Source: Phaeosaccion multiseriatum (lineage: Eukaryota > Ochrophyta, other classes). From it: DNA of 64,000 bases. The position numbers and the translations under genes were made by a program. Of this stretch, positions 33,542 to 45,728 are shown piece by piece (within the stretch, counting starts at the first letter, position 1; every line of letters starts with the position of its first letter). The stretch is from NCBI GenBank assembly GCA_965112735.1, contig OZ218950.1, forward strand, positions 1,612,001 through 1,676,000. The letters are read 5' to 3'. The notes under the pieces were generated by a model. That model saw nothing but the letters and a program-made list of their open reading frames with translations, had not been told where the DNA came from and ran no database searches.

Positions 33542-34576
33542 GGTTAGTACTTGAGATGCGTAGTTTGTTCGCATGCATAGTGTGAGGGCTTGGTGTGTTT
33601 CGGCTGTGGCTGAGCAGTGTGAAGAATAGCGTCGTTGCTATGGTTGCACGATAGCGTTAGAGAAGAAGGGGGGAAGAGAGGGCCTAAGGGAGGAGGGGGG
33701 CACTGTGCCCCTCCCCCCCAAATGGCCGCCATATGCCTTACATAATTACTTGTATGTGATATGTAATTAATAGGGTAATAATTAGTAAGTCAGCACGTGC
33801 ATCTGCCGCTGCCCTGCCCTCCTCTGCCCTCCTCTGCTTTGCCTCTGCCCTGCTTCTCTCCTGTTCCGCAGCCGACACCTCGGCACAGTGCGAGAGAGGG
33901 GGGGGAGACAGAGAGCAAGACAGAGAGCAGGAGAGGGAGATGGAGAGAAGGAGAAAGGGACTGAGAGAGTCACCACCCACCACGGTGATGTGAACAGTCG
34001 CGAACACACACTCTAACGCACTCTCCGTGAGGCTTGACGGAGTGCTCCCCCTCCCCCTCCCCTCTCCTCTCCACCTCATCCGACTCTGGAGCATCCCACG
34101 GGAGACGCTCTCGTCGCTCTGACGGCCCCATTTCCCTCTGCGACAAGACTCTTGAACTGCACCCAAAAGGCGTGTCAAGCAACCCCAATGGCGGCAGCGG
34201 GGTAGTAACAGTTGGTGGTGCAGCACCAGAAGCACTAGCAGTCACCAGATTATTCTTGCAGGTGGAGCCCCGTGTGAAGGGTCTGCACAGTACCTCCTCG
34301 GCCGCCGGGCCATCCCCCTTCTCCATGCAGTGCATCGTGGCAACCAGCGACCCACAGGCGAGTCCTCTCCGACACTCCAGCGGTGCGTACCACTGACACC
34401 AACCAGCCCATCCATCCGTACCTCACATGCTTCATCATTCTTCTCTCTCCTTCCTGGGGAGGACATGATTCATCGCTTGAGGAAGAGAACCCGGTGTCCG
34501 AAGCCCGAAGCCCACAGCCCAACAACCACAGGCCAGAAGGAGAAGCTCTGCTGTTGCAAGCAAGGCCGGGAGGGGC

Positions 34577-34615
<39 letters not shown>

Positions 34616-35092
34616 CCCCTCTTCCACTCAAACAGAGCCTCTCTCGCACTCAAATAGAGCCCGTCTAGCACTCTCATAGCCTCAGGTCCTCCACTCCACT
34701 GCATGAAAGGTTCGAGGCCTTCGATACTCCGATGCTGAGAGACGAAGAGGAGACATCTGCCATGTGCGGCTTGGAGGCTTCCCTCCCTCCCTCCCTGAAA
34801 CGGCGCTCCTATGCCCTTCCTTCCCTCCCCCTCCTCGTGATGCTGCTGCACATGCAGCCACACTCTTCAGAGCATTCCCCGTTTCACCGGAAAGAATGAG
34901 AAGAGCTGTGGTACCTCTCGGCCGACACGGCGGATCCGAACCCCAGTCCACCCCCGCCCCCCCCTGTCCCTTCCCCATTTGCTTTAGACAACCCCATGTT
35001 TCGCCTCCCGTCCTGCTCACTTCCACACGGGACATCGTCGGGAATCGGGTGGTCATCATGGAACTAATGTGCCCACTCATCACACAACGTTA
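33542..35092. other. 1.5-kb spacer with no convincing gene
   Basis: It holds a 120-codon + strand frame (34034-34396) and several minus frames of similar length, none with a recognisable domain. There is a (GA)n run at 34580-34613 and an AT-rich patch at 33735-33795. A variant of the dispersed word (AACAGTTGGTGGTGCAGCA) lies near 34207. Confidence 0.45.
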
Positions 35093-36224
35093 TCACCTTG
35101 CCCTTATGTCTCCCTGCTTTTGCTTTTGCTGGTGCTCCTTCTTTCCGAGCTTGACGCATTTGCGCAAAAGGTTCTTCATCTCTTCATTACTGTCATCGAG
35201 CTGAACCCCTTCCCAGGCGCTCATGGCTGCTTCCTCGTATCTACACCCGGAAGAGAAGAAAAAAAGGGGGAAGAGAGTGACAGAGAGAGAGGGAGGGGTA
35301 GATAGAAAGGGAGAGAGAGTTACCATCCCAGACTCATCAAAGCACCTCGCCTAACTTTTACCTCTAGCCATTCATTCGCCTCGCCTATCCTCCCCTCCCC
35401 TCCCTCTCTCCTCTCCTCCCTCCCCCTCCCCTCCCCTCCCCTGCCCTCCTCTCTCCTCCCTCCCCCTCCCCTCCCTCACCTGCCCAGGGCCAGCCTGGCA
35501 GCTGCCATCCTATAGCACGCCTTGACCCAGTCCGGCTTGAGCTGGCGACACACTTGCGCATCGGCGAGAGCGTCATGGGGCTGAGCGTGCATGCATGCGT
35601 GTATGTGTGTGTGTGTATGTGTTTGCATGCGTGTGTGTGTGTATGTGTTTGCATGCGCGCGTGTGTGTGTACGTGTGTGTTGGTGAGCGGCAGACACCAG
35701 GTAGTACAGATAGGTAGAATGAGAGAGAGAGCACCTATACACATACATACACACATTGCCCACACAGCCGCCCAAACAACCCCCCCCCCTCTCTCCTCCC
35801 CACCTTCTTCAGCCCCAGATAAGCGGCGCTTCTGTTGCTCCAAAGTGCGTGGTTGCTCCCGTCCTTCAGCAGGGCTTCACCGTACACGCGCACTGCCTCC
35901 TCGAGCTGTCCCGCCTGAAGGAAGGCGTTGCCCTGCCCCTTGAGACGCAAGGACTCTGTGCGTGTGCGCGTGTGCGTGTGTGTGCGTGTGGTTGGGCATG
36001 TGTGTGCAATGGAAGGAAATTCATTCGAAGGGAGGGGAGGGGAGGACGGAGGGCTCGACTGAGGGCTCGACTGAGGGCAGAGCAAACAAAACAAGACTCC
36101 ACAGCCGATCATTACTACAATACTACCACCACGACCACCACCACCAGCAGCAGCAGCAGCAGCGCCGATAATACAAGAGCCACACCGAAGCGAACCGAAG
36201 CGAGGCACTATTATCTCTCACGCA

Positions 36225-36277
<53 letters not shown>

Positions 36278-37280
36278 TCCGCGTCAGCCGGGCTCTTGGC
36301 CGCGTCTGTGCTCTCCAGTGCGTGCACATCTGACCCCGCCGTATCACCAACTGCTGATGCTCCTCCTCCTCCCATCGGCCCTTGCGCTGCACCCTTCCCC
36401 AGCGAAGGGTGCCGCTTCCGAGACTCAGCCGTTGCCTCCGTCACGCTCATCCCCTGCAAAGGACAAGTACGACCGCCCAAGTCGAGTGAGTGCGCACATT
36501 GCCTCCCTCCCTCCCTCCCTCCCTCCCTCCCTCCCCTTTTAGTCTTGGCCCTCACTCACCTCATACGGCGGAGAGTGGGGCAGCAAGAGCTCTACACACT
36601 CCGTCATGCCCTCTCCCACCGCCAAGTCAAACGGAAGTCTCTTCTCCGCGTCCTCCTTGGCCGCTAAGCCGGGCCCTTCCTCCCTCTTCAGTACTGCATC
36701 CACAGCCGTCGCCAACCCCACCTCAGCCATAACGTGGAGAGCCGTCAAGCCCCCCGGCAGCTCTGCCGTTAGATCTGCGCCGGCGTCGACAAGTGTCACA
36801 CAGACCCTGCCAGCGCCTGCTGTGAGTTGAGTGTTGAGGAGGGGAGGGAGGGAGGAGCGAGGGGAGGAGGAGGAGGAGGAGGAGCAGGAGGATAAGGAAA
36901 AGAAGTGAAGGGAAAGAGAGGATGAGGGAGTGGGGGGGGGAAGGAGCTCAGGGGTGACCGTACGTATTCAAATAGCACACTATATATATCCTCAAAATAA
37001 CCATCCCCGAGAGAGCGACACCAATGCCCACCCCTCCCCCCTACATCCATCAACTGCCATCCCCTCCTTCTTCACCTCGAGCTGCCGCCATCAGGATTGC
37101 AGTGGCGCCGTGCTTGCTCTTTGCATTGGGTGACGCCCCCAGCCTCAGCAGGTGCTCCACAATGCTTGCCCGCCCTTCTCCGGCGGCCCAGTGTAACGGT
37201 GTACCGGCGCCGCTCTGCAGCTCCAGGTTTGCTCCTGTGGTGACGACCCGAGCCACACAACGAGACAGGAGTAAGAAGCG

Positions 37281-37338
<58 letters not shown>

Positions 37339-38434
37339 CACACAAACAGAGGAAGAGGGAGAGACATACACATACATATATAGGCAAGAAGATAAACGAG
37401 AAAAGGAGAAAGGAAAATAAGGAGATGAGAGAGATGTAGGAAGATGGGGGGGGGTGAAGAAGAGATCTGCCTGACGCGTAAGGAGAGGACATGTTTGACG
37501 CAGGGTGTTCCCAGAGCACCGCGCTCGTTATAGGTACACACCGCGCTCGTTATAGAAAAAGTGACATGTCATGTGTGTAGACATGAGGCAACCTTCCGCT
37601 CTGCCCCTCCAAAATGCATGGGAAAACAATCCCCCCTCCCCCCCCACCCCTCTTTCTGTGTGTCCTCTCTCTCTCGCTCTCTTCTCTCTCCCTCTATCCT
37701 CTCTTCTCCCCCACCTGCGGCGTGTAGCACGTCAAGGGCAAGTATGTCCCCATGCCCCGCCGCTCGGTGGACGCAGCACACGCCGTCGCTGTCCGGGATA
37801 TTCACGTCCGCGCCCGCTGACACGAGCTGCTGGGCAACGTCCTGCGAGGTGGAGGAAGGGGGAGAAGAAGGGGAGGGAGGGAGGAAGGAAGGGGAAATTA
37901 GTGTCTCGTGCTGTTGTATTCTGGGGAGACGTGTGTGCGTTTGCTGTAGAGGAAGAGGAGAGGAGGGGGTTGAAAGGAAGGGACAGATCAGAGAGAGCAT
38001 TACGAAGTATATGGGGGAGAGGGGAGGGGGAGATCCATTCAAATATTAGATGAGACAAAACGTGACTGTCGACATACCTGATGCCCAGTGATGAGGGCGA
38101 GAGCAACAGGGGTGACTCCCTTGGCATCTCTGGCGTTCACCACGCTAGGGTCGACTCCGCAAATCTCCAGCACCACCTTTACAATGTTCTCCCTCCCTTT
38201 ACTCGCGGCAAAGTGCAGCACTGTCCTCCCGTTGCCGTCCTTGGTGTGGGCCAGCACGTCCTTCTCACTGACGCTCTCCTCCCCCGGTTGATTGTGCTTA
38301 GCCACATAGTCCTTGAGCGTCTGCCGCAGCTTCGAATCCTCCCCTTCCTGGGCGTGGCTGAGCAGCTTGCTCACCAGGGCCTTGGTCTCCCTGGCAGCGT
38401 CGTACTTTTCGGTGTTGGTCGAGAAGGACGCCAT
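35093..38434 (-). CDS. Ankyrin repeat plus TPR protein
   Basis: Exons (minus): 38078-38434, 37715-37841, 37076-37234, 36560-36819, 36276-36453, 35804-35955, 35480-35580, 35093-35240; about 493 residues. The first half has ankyrin repeats: GNGRTVLHFAASKGRENIVK, AKGVTPVALALITGHQDVAQ, SDGVCCVHRAAGHGDILALD, GAGTPLHWAAGEGRASIVEH and GGLTALHVMAEVGLATAVDA. A low-complexity linker follows (ASAVGDTAGS, from the dispersed word). The second half is a TPR set: LKGQGNAFLQAGQLEEAVRV with YGEALLKDGSNHALWSNRSA, then DALADAQVCRQLKPDWVKAC with YRMAAARLALGRYEEAAMSA. These are protein-binding scaffolds; this TPR type (GN.ALW.NRSA) is found in Hsp70/Hsp90 co-chaperones. The protein ends Lys/Gln-rich. It is divergent from the epimerase gene, 180 bp away. 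Confidence 0.88.
36341..36356 (+). repeat. Exact copy of dispersed 16-bp word GTATCACCAACTGCTG
   Basis: Lies in exon 5 of the ankyrin-TPR gene. On the coding (minus) strand it reads SAVGDT. Confidence 0.9.
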
Positions 38435-38614
38435 ATCTCCCTCCCCCCTTTCTTCTCTCTTTCTTCTGGATCGGCTTTGTGGTGAAGCGCCAGTTTCCAG
38501 TTTGAGGTCGGATGCGCATGTTTTGTGCATCCGTATACAATCGACGATCACCACCAGCGCCGTTCCTGATAGTTATATTCCTCAAGACTTCATCTTTACA
38601 ACCAAAACCAAACC
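38435..38614. promoter_or_regulatory. Shared promoter region, ankyrin-TPR and epimerase genes
   Basis: These 180 bp lie between divergent ATGs. A short palindrome-like GATGCGCATGTTTTGTGCATC occurs near 38509-38530 (inverted GATGC/GCATC arms with ATGCGCAT overlap). There is no canonical TATA box. Confidence 0.45.
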
Positions 38615-40867
38615 ATGAAGTGTGCTGCCACCCTCGCCGTCCTCGCCACCCTCGGATCTGCCGCGGCCTTCACCGGACCGATGCTGTCGGCTCGGGCGCT
38701 GCCGGCCAGGGGAAGCGCCAGCTCAGCCATGAAGATGGCTGTGGACAGCGAGGACCCCAACTTTAAGGACGCATGGAAGAAGAAGGACTTCTGGATCGCG
38801 CCTTCCATCCTCTCCGCCGACATGGCCAAGCTGGGTCAAGAGGTGCGTGCGTCTTGTGCTGTGCCTGCTGGTGCTTTGCGAGCTGAGTTTCAGCGGGGGA
38901 GGAAGGAGGTTGGATGCTGTGGGGTTGCGGGGACAACGGCACACCGATTTGCCTTCGCCCGTCCCCTAGCCTCTATACGCTCTTAGCAAAGCCTCATTAT
39001 CGTCCTCCTTTCCCTTCCTTTTCCCTCCACCTCCCCCTCCATCATCCTCCTCCTCCTCCTCCTCCTCCTCCTCGTCACCTTGGCCCCAAAGGTGGACAAC
39101 GCGCTGGAGGCCGGTGCCGACATCGTGCACTTCGATGTGATGGACAACCACTACGTGCCCAACCTCACCATTGGCCCCCTGGTGTGCTCCGCCCTGCGCA
39201 AGCACGGAGTCACCAAGCCCATTGATGTGCACCTCATGGTCTCCCCCGTGGACCGCATTGTCGGCGACTTTGCCGAGGCAGGAGCGAGGTGAGAGAGAGA
39301 GAGAGAGGAGGCGGGGGTGGGCGGGGAGACGCATGGATGGGTATACTGTATACATGGAAGGAAGAGGTTGGGGAGGGGGGGGGGGGGGTAAGAACGGCGT
39401 TGCGCACTTCCCGACTCAACGTAGTCCGTGTGCAGGCGGTGCAGCATCCTTACGCAAGGAAGCCCCTCTCTGTCCCTGCTCCCCCTCCCTCTCACCCTCC
39501 CTCCCCCCCCACCCCTCTCTCTCCCTGCCTCTTCCTGTCTCTTTGCGTGTAATTGCTGCAGCTTCATCACCTTCCACCCCGAAGCATCCCCCCACGTGGA
39601 CCGCACGCTGCAGCTCATCCGCTCTCACGGGTGCAAGGCCGGCCTCGTGTTCAACCCCGCCACCTCCCTCGACCACGCCAAGTATGTGCTTGACAAGGTA
39701 AGAGACAAGAGACAGGTTGGCTCTGACTCTCACTCTGTCTCTCCCCCCCCCCCTAATGTCTCTCTCTCTTCATCTCTCCGCCCCTCTTTCTCCCTCCCTG
39801 CGTGCCTGCTTTTGCTTGTTGAGCATAGGTGGACATCATCCTCCTCATGTCTGTGAACCCCGGCTTCGGTGGACAGAGCTTCATTCCCTCCACCCTCGAC
39901 AAGCTCAAGGAGGCACGAAAAATGATCGACGAGAGCGGTAAGTGATGCGTGCGTCTAGTCAAGTAGCAATGGGAGGATGGAAATGGAACCAAGTCAAGAA
40001 GGGTGGGGATATATAAAGTGTCAATCCAAGAAGGATGGGACGAGCGAGGGCGAGGGTTATGAACGAAGAAAGAGGCTCTTGTCAATTATGATGGGAGCAG
40101 GGCACAGGAGAGAGAGAGAGAGAGAGGGGAGAGGAGGAGGGACAGAGGCAAGGGGCCGGCGGAGAGAAAGAGACAGACTCAGAGGAGGGCGGGAAGGCGC
40201 GAGCCAGTAAGTAGGGTATGGACGTCTTGATGTATGTGGGGCGTGAGTGACCGGCCTCTCCGGGCATGCTGATGACGTGACGGATGTCCTTCCTTGTTTG
40301 ATCTTTTGTGCCTACCTAACCGATTCGACATCCGCCTCGACTGGAATCACAGGCTACGACATTCGCCTGGAGGTGGACGGTGGTTGCGGAGTGGCAAACA
40401 TTAAGGAGATCGCTGAGGTGAGTGAGGGAGGGAGTGGGAGACTGAGTGAGGGCGAGAGAGAAGAGTGAGTGAATGAGGGAGGGAGGGTGGGAGGGAGAAA
40501 GAGAGGGAGAGAGTGAGTGAGTGAGCGGGGGCCCCGTATTGGCAGCAAAGGGCCGCTTCCCTATTCCCTACAATAACAACACCCCGTCCTGGCCCGCGTC
40601 GAGGCTATGTCTGACGCTGGCGTGATGCTTCTACCCTCCCTCTCCCTCTCCATGCTTTACTTGTCTCACGATCCCCTCCCTTCCGCTCCTCCTTCTCCTC
40701 CTCCTCCTCCTCCTCCTCCTTCTCCCCTTCTCCTCCTTCCCCCTCAGGCCGGAGCTGACATGTTCGTGGCAGGGTCAGCGGTGTTCAAGGACCCTCGCAC
40801 CAAGGAGGCATACGAGGAGACCATCAACCAGTTCAGGAAGGAGCTGGACGACTCCAAGACGGGTTAG
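38615..40867 (+). CDS. RPE: Ribulose-phosphate 3-epimerase, plastid-targeted
   Basis: Exons: 38615-38842, 39092-39288, 39562-39697, 39829-39937, 40353-40417, 40748-40867; about 284 residues (cytosolic forms are about 225-230). It interconverts ribulose-5-phosphate and xylulose-5-phosphate in the Calvin and pentose phosphate pathways. The TIM-barrel signatures are all present: [79 protein letters not shown] and [11 protein letters not shown]. The metal- and acid-base-type His and Asp residues are intact. The leader [20 protein letters not shown] fits a signal peptide ending at an A-F junction followed by a short transit peptide, the bipartite signal for a complex plastid. The extra length is all N-terminal. 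This is among the most certain calls in the window. Confidence 0.97.
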
Positions 40868-41458
40868 AATGTGATATCATCGACGTAGATTATACAGATG
40901 AAGATGGGAGGATGAAGATGACGATGCGGCACGCACACACACACCAGACACACTAGATACACTCAGACGTAGACACTCTGACACATCCTTTTCTTTTACT
41001 CTGACCTTTATTATAGAGGGGGGAGAGGGGCGATATTATTTATACATGTATATCCCATTACGAATAGAAAACTCACTAATATTGCCACTGTATCACCACA
41101 CTTACTACACCGTCGGTTGTTGTTGCTTTGGGGAAGAATGGGAAGAAGGCCCCCCTCGTAGCGCCACACACCGGAGGGTGCGAGTGAGCCGGTGCCCACT
41201 CCATGCCAACTCCATTACTCTTTGGGGTCGCCCACGCACCCACGCGCCGGTGTAGCTCAGAGCTCCGCATGCCACCCCGCCCTCGCTGCTCTTGGGGCCA
41301 AGTCTCCCTGTCCTCCCCCTCCTCCTTCCCTCCACCCTCCGGAGAACGTTCCGGAGCCCTGCCCGTGGGGCTGATGGTCCAGCGGATTGAGTTGATTGCG
41401 GTTCGCCGAAGCAAACGGCTCTTGCAGTGAGAGTCCCAGCTGCAGGGAGTCGTCGGTG
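40868..41458. other. Convergent intergenic region
   Basis: 3' flanks of the epimerase gene and the small zinc-finger gene. Frames of 70-90 codons cross it without recognisable domains. Confidence 0.5.
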
Positions 41459-41740
41459 TTAACGTCGATCCCATCGCATTGACGCATGAGGCCGGCTTCC
41501 GAACTTCCAAACATCGACACCATGACGTGCGTCGACATGCTCCACCACAGCCTCGATAGACGGAAGCCGATGCGAATGGCCGTTCGTCCGTTCGCATTGG
41601 CTCTCGTTGCAGTAGGCGTAGTGTGACCAACCTGTCGTCACGTGGGCACGATGCTTGTCTCTAACATGGTCGATGATGGACTGTGCAGTAGCGCCGTTCG
41701 CCCACCCGAAGCCGCACTCGCACTGCCACACACAAGACAT
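41459..41740 (-). CDS. Small protein with two zinc-finger-like modules
   Basis: A 93-residue frame starts MSCVWQCECGFGWANG. Potential zinc ligands fall in two similar units: Cys7 and Cys9 with His25 and His30 (CEC...DHVRDKH), and Cys44 and Cys49 with His68 and His73 (CNESQC...EHVDARH). Both end in the same H-V-x-x-x/A-x-H pattern, so the protein looks like a duplicated C2H2 finger. A 3' splice site-like TTGTGTGTGGCAG just before the CECGFG codons means this could be the last exon of a longer gene, but I find no convincing upstream exon before the coiled-coil gene ends at 42195. Function is unknown; nucleic-acid or protein binding is typical of such folds. Confidence 0.5.
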   Translation of the reverse strand: MSCVWQCECGFGWANGATAQSIIDHVRDKHRAHVTTGWSHYAYCNESQCERTNGHSHRLPSIEAVVEHVDARHGVDVWKFGSRPHASMRWDRR

Positions 41741-42194
41741 GAGATGGATGGATGTATTGTAGAAAATAAAAAGGTCACCATTCTCCGGGGGAGGGTGGGA
41801 GGCGTGCCTCTAATTGCCGCGGGTGCGTATGAGGGGCACACGCACGCCGCACGCACGCACGCACGCACACACGCACGGTTTTATAGCATTAGCGAAGGTG
41901 TCGGTTGGTAGCTGATCATGTTGCTCGCTCATTCATTCATCCCTTCCACAGCAACCAGCGGGCAGGCGCAGGACGTCAGCAAGCAGTGAGAGAGGTCCCT
42001 GCGCCTGCTTCACGAGCGTTCCTTCCCATGAGCTCCGCCAGAGAGAGGCTCTGTGGTTGGCCTGTGAGTGTAGCACACAGACAGGCAACTCTCACTCAAA
42101 CTCAAACGATTGCTGTAATTGCAATCGCAATTCCAAAGGCTCTTGCTGTTCGCCATGGAAGCACAAGCACTAGAACCGGTCCCGATCGGTTGCT
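41741..42194. other. Spacer between zinc-finger and coiled-coil genes
   Basis: Includes a (GCAC)n run near 41840-41875. No gene is recognised. Confidence 0.5.
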
Positions 42195-45100
42195 TCACCA
42201 TCCGTCACCGATAACCACATCATCCTCCTCGCTTCGAAATCGCGTCCTCTGATGCGGTTGCTGCTGCTGCTGCTGCTGGTGCTGCTGCCCCCCCTCTGGC
42301 TTCCCTGCTGATGCTTCATGAATGTCTGACAGGCGACGCTCCCTCCCCTCATGATGCTGTGGGTACTCACGCCGGGGGCTGAAGCTCCTGGGACTCATGG
42401 CAATGCCCCTGCTCCTCAGAAACGCATCCAGATCCTCCTCTTCCTCCTCCCCTTCCTCCCTCTCGGTCTCATCAGCCTCAGTCCGTCGACGCCCAGACCG
42501 CTTGTGTCCTCGCCCTTGCCCTCTGCTGCTGCCGATGCTGCTGCTGCTGCTGCCGATGCTGCTGCTGCTGCTGCTGCTGATGCTGCTGCGGAAGAGGGCC
42601 TGCGCCTTATCGTCGCCACCTGCCCCCCCTTCCCACGCGCCCTCCTGCTCAGATCGCTCCGTCCCTTCTTTCTCCCATCCACTTTCAAACTCTAACTCGC
42701 TCACCAAATCAAAGAGGGAATCTTCGAAGAAGCCTCCAACCGGTAAGAGCAGGTCACCACTACCACTACTACCACCACCACCACCACCACCTCCCCCTCC
42801 TCCTCCTCGTCCTCCTCCGCCTGTTCCTCCTCCCCCCCCCCCTCGGCCCTCTCTTTGCCTCACTCTTGGAGAGATCGACGAGACTGACGGTGCCTTGCTC
42901 TGCCATTCTCTACTCTCCGTCCTCCCCGCCCTTGCAAATCGTTCGCCCCCCCCGCCATCCCCTGCGGTTGTGGGGAACAGAGACTCGTCACCAACATCGT
43001 AGTCGTCGTCTCCATCCTGCTCCTCGATCCAGCCTGCGTCTGCTTCTGCTTCTGCTGCTGTATCACCAACTCGTGGTGCTCCAGCACCCTGTCTCCTCGG
43101 CAAGCCTCCCTCTCCTCCCGCCCTTCGCCCCCCCCCCCTCGATTCTCCTCCTCCTCCTCCTCCTCCTCCACCAGCAGCAGTGCCTGACCGCGAAGAAACA
43201 TACGCTGCCTCTGCCGCAGAAAAGCGATCGTTGCGCGACGACTTGTGCGACTGCTGCAGATTTTGCCGCTTTCTTCGAACGCCTGGCCCTGCTGACCAGG
43301 CCGGTCGCTGCGGCTGCTGCTGCTGGTGGTGGTGGTGGTGGAGATGGTGGAGGTGGTGATCTTCACCTTTCCTTTCCCCTAGAGCTCTGGGAGGGGGGGG
43401 CTGTCCACCCCTCCTTTGCTGCTCGTCTGCCGCTATTGCTGCTGCTGCTGGTGGTTTTGTCGTCGCCTTCCCTTCCAAAGAGCTTATTGTCGTGGTCCCT
43501 GCGGAAGTCAAACTCCCTCCGCTCCACCTCAAGTCGTCTTGAACACCTCGATTTCCCTGCTGCCCATACGCCTTCCCCTGCTGCCGTGTACCGTTGGGTA
43601 GAGGTCGTCGTGGCGGTGGTGGTGACATGGAGCCGCTGTCAGCGACACCATCGGTATCTGCATGGGCGGAAGAGGAACTTCCTGCCCTCGCTGCCCCGCC
43701 TGCTCCTCTTCCACCACCGGTACTACTGCCTTTTCTTTGCCGCTTCATCGTCCGTCCTTCCGTTGTTCCTGCTCCTCTTGATGCCCTCCCCTCCCTCTCT
43801 ACTGGAGACAGAGCTCCTCGGGACGGAACATTAGCCCCCCCACCCGAGGATGCATCAATGGGCCCCCAAGAAGATGTTGGGGACCCAAGCAGTACTGTCG
43901 AAGATCTGCCCCCTCCCTCTGTCTCCGCCCAATTGCCGCCTCCTCTACTCATTCCTCTGCTGCTGTCGTCCTCGTCTTGCTCTCTCAGCTGCCGCTGCTG
44001 TGTCCCTCTTCCCTCTCCTCCGCCATCAGTTCCGCTCTTGCGGGCAGCAGCTGCTGCGGCCGTACTCTCCGAAAGCCTCCCCGACCCAGAGCGCGAACTA
44101 GGCTCTCCTCCTATCCAAGCCATCCCGCCGGGTGGTAGCAAATCAAAGCTGGGCCTCACAACAGGGATGACAAAGGCCTGCTCCACAACCGCACCTTTGC
44201 GGTCATCGACACTGACTCCTTCCCCTTCCCCTTCCTCTTCCCCACCACCACCACCACCTCCTCCTCCTCCTCCTCCTCCTCCTCCTCCTCCTCCTCCTCC
44301 TCCCCCCCTTGGTGCCTGCTTGACCCTCAACAGAGCCAATTCTTGCTTCAACACATCTACTTGCGCCTGTAAGGCCCTCGCCTCTACACGGTCGAGTCGC
44401 CCCTTGTTTCCTCCACCACTCTCTCTTTCAAGGCCGCCCTCGCCGCCGCTGTGCCGACCATCCTCTCCACCCCTCTCTCCCTTCCGCAGCGTGTCGCCGT
44501 TGATACCGTCCTCCTCGTCCTCCTCCTCTTGCTCCTCCTCCTTCCTCTGCTGCAGCTGCTGGTGGCGGTACTTTAATCCCTCTTCCTTGAGCTTGTGCGC
44601 CATCATCTCCTGCTTTTGACGCTCAATCTCCCTGCTCCGCACGGCCGCCAGCTCTGTCTCTGACTGGTCAAGCTTCTCCCGGAGCAGCGCAAGCTCTTTC
44701 GCCTGTTCACAAGCCTCGTCCTCGGCTTCCTTGCGACAGGTCGTCAGCAGCTGCTGGATCTCTAGTATCTCCTTTCGCGCTGCTTCCCTGTGGGTATGTA
44801 TGTATGTATGTATGTATGTATGTATGTATGTATGTATGTATGTATGTATGTATGTATGTATGTGTATGTATGTATGTATGCATGCATTTATGTATGTATG
44901 TATTATATACATAGGTATGTATGTGTGCATGTATGTGTGTATGTACGTATGTGTATTGACGAAGAAACGGGGCTGAGGAGCGGGGTCTGGGGGCATTCTC
45001 GACAATCATCATCACCACCGTCATCAGGAGGAAGACATGCCACTCCACCCCACTCCAGTCCACTCAACTCCACACCACAGCATTCCGCTCCAGTCCACTC

Positions 45101-45695
45101 CTCTCCCTTCCCTCTTACCGCTCTTCGCCTCGCCTTCGCTTGGCCTCATCCTCAGCCTTACGGAGCGCGTCTTTGTGTCCTTCCTGCCCCTCCTCAAGCT
45201 GTCTAATGCGCTGCCTCAGACCCTCGTCTGCAGAGGCTTCTTCGTCTCGTCGTTGCCTATCGAGTGCGTGTGTGCGTGTGTGGGTGCGTGCGTGCGTGCG
45301 TATGGTGTGGGTGGAAAGCGTAAGACTTGTATATACCGTATCTCTTCGCGTATCTCTTCGGTTCAACCACCCCTACGGCATAAGCATCCGCGCCATCATC
45401 ATCAACAGCAGCAGAAGTTGGTGATGCGGCAGCTGAAGCCTCCCACCACAACATCCAGTCCTAACCCTCCCCCCCCCCTTCCCATCAAGGTAGCTCTCCC
45501 TCCACATATCCACACACAAACCTCACCTCGCCTTCTCCCTCTCCTCCTCCGTGAGCTGCACCAGCCTGGCTACCTCATCATCGAGCTCTCTCACTCTGGC
45601 GTCGTGCTGCAGCTGAATGCGTCTCTGCTGCTCGAAGGCCTCCGCCAAGGCTTCGTCTCGGTGGCCCTCTTGCTCCTGCAGCCGACCAACCTGGC

Positions 45696-45728
<33 letters not shown>

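Noticed and set aside
34034-34396. 120-codon + strand frame as a gene
   Set aside because: No recognisable domain, Ser/Pro-rich composition, comparable open frames on the opposite strand and no flanking exons that extend it.
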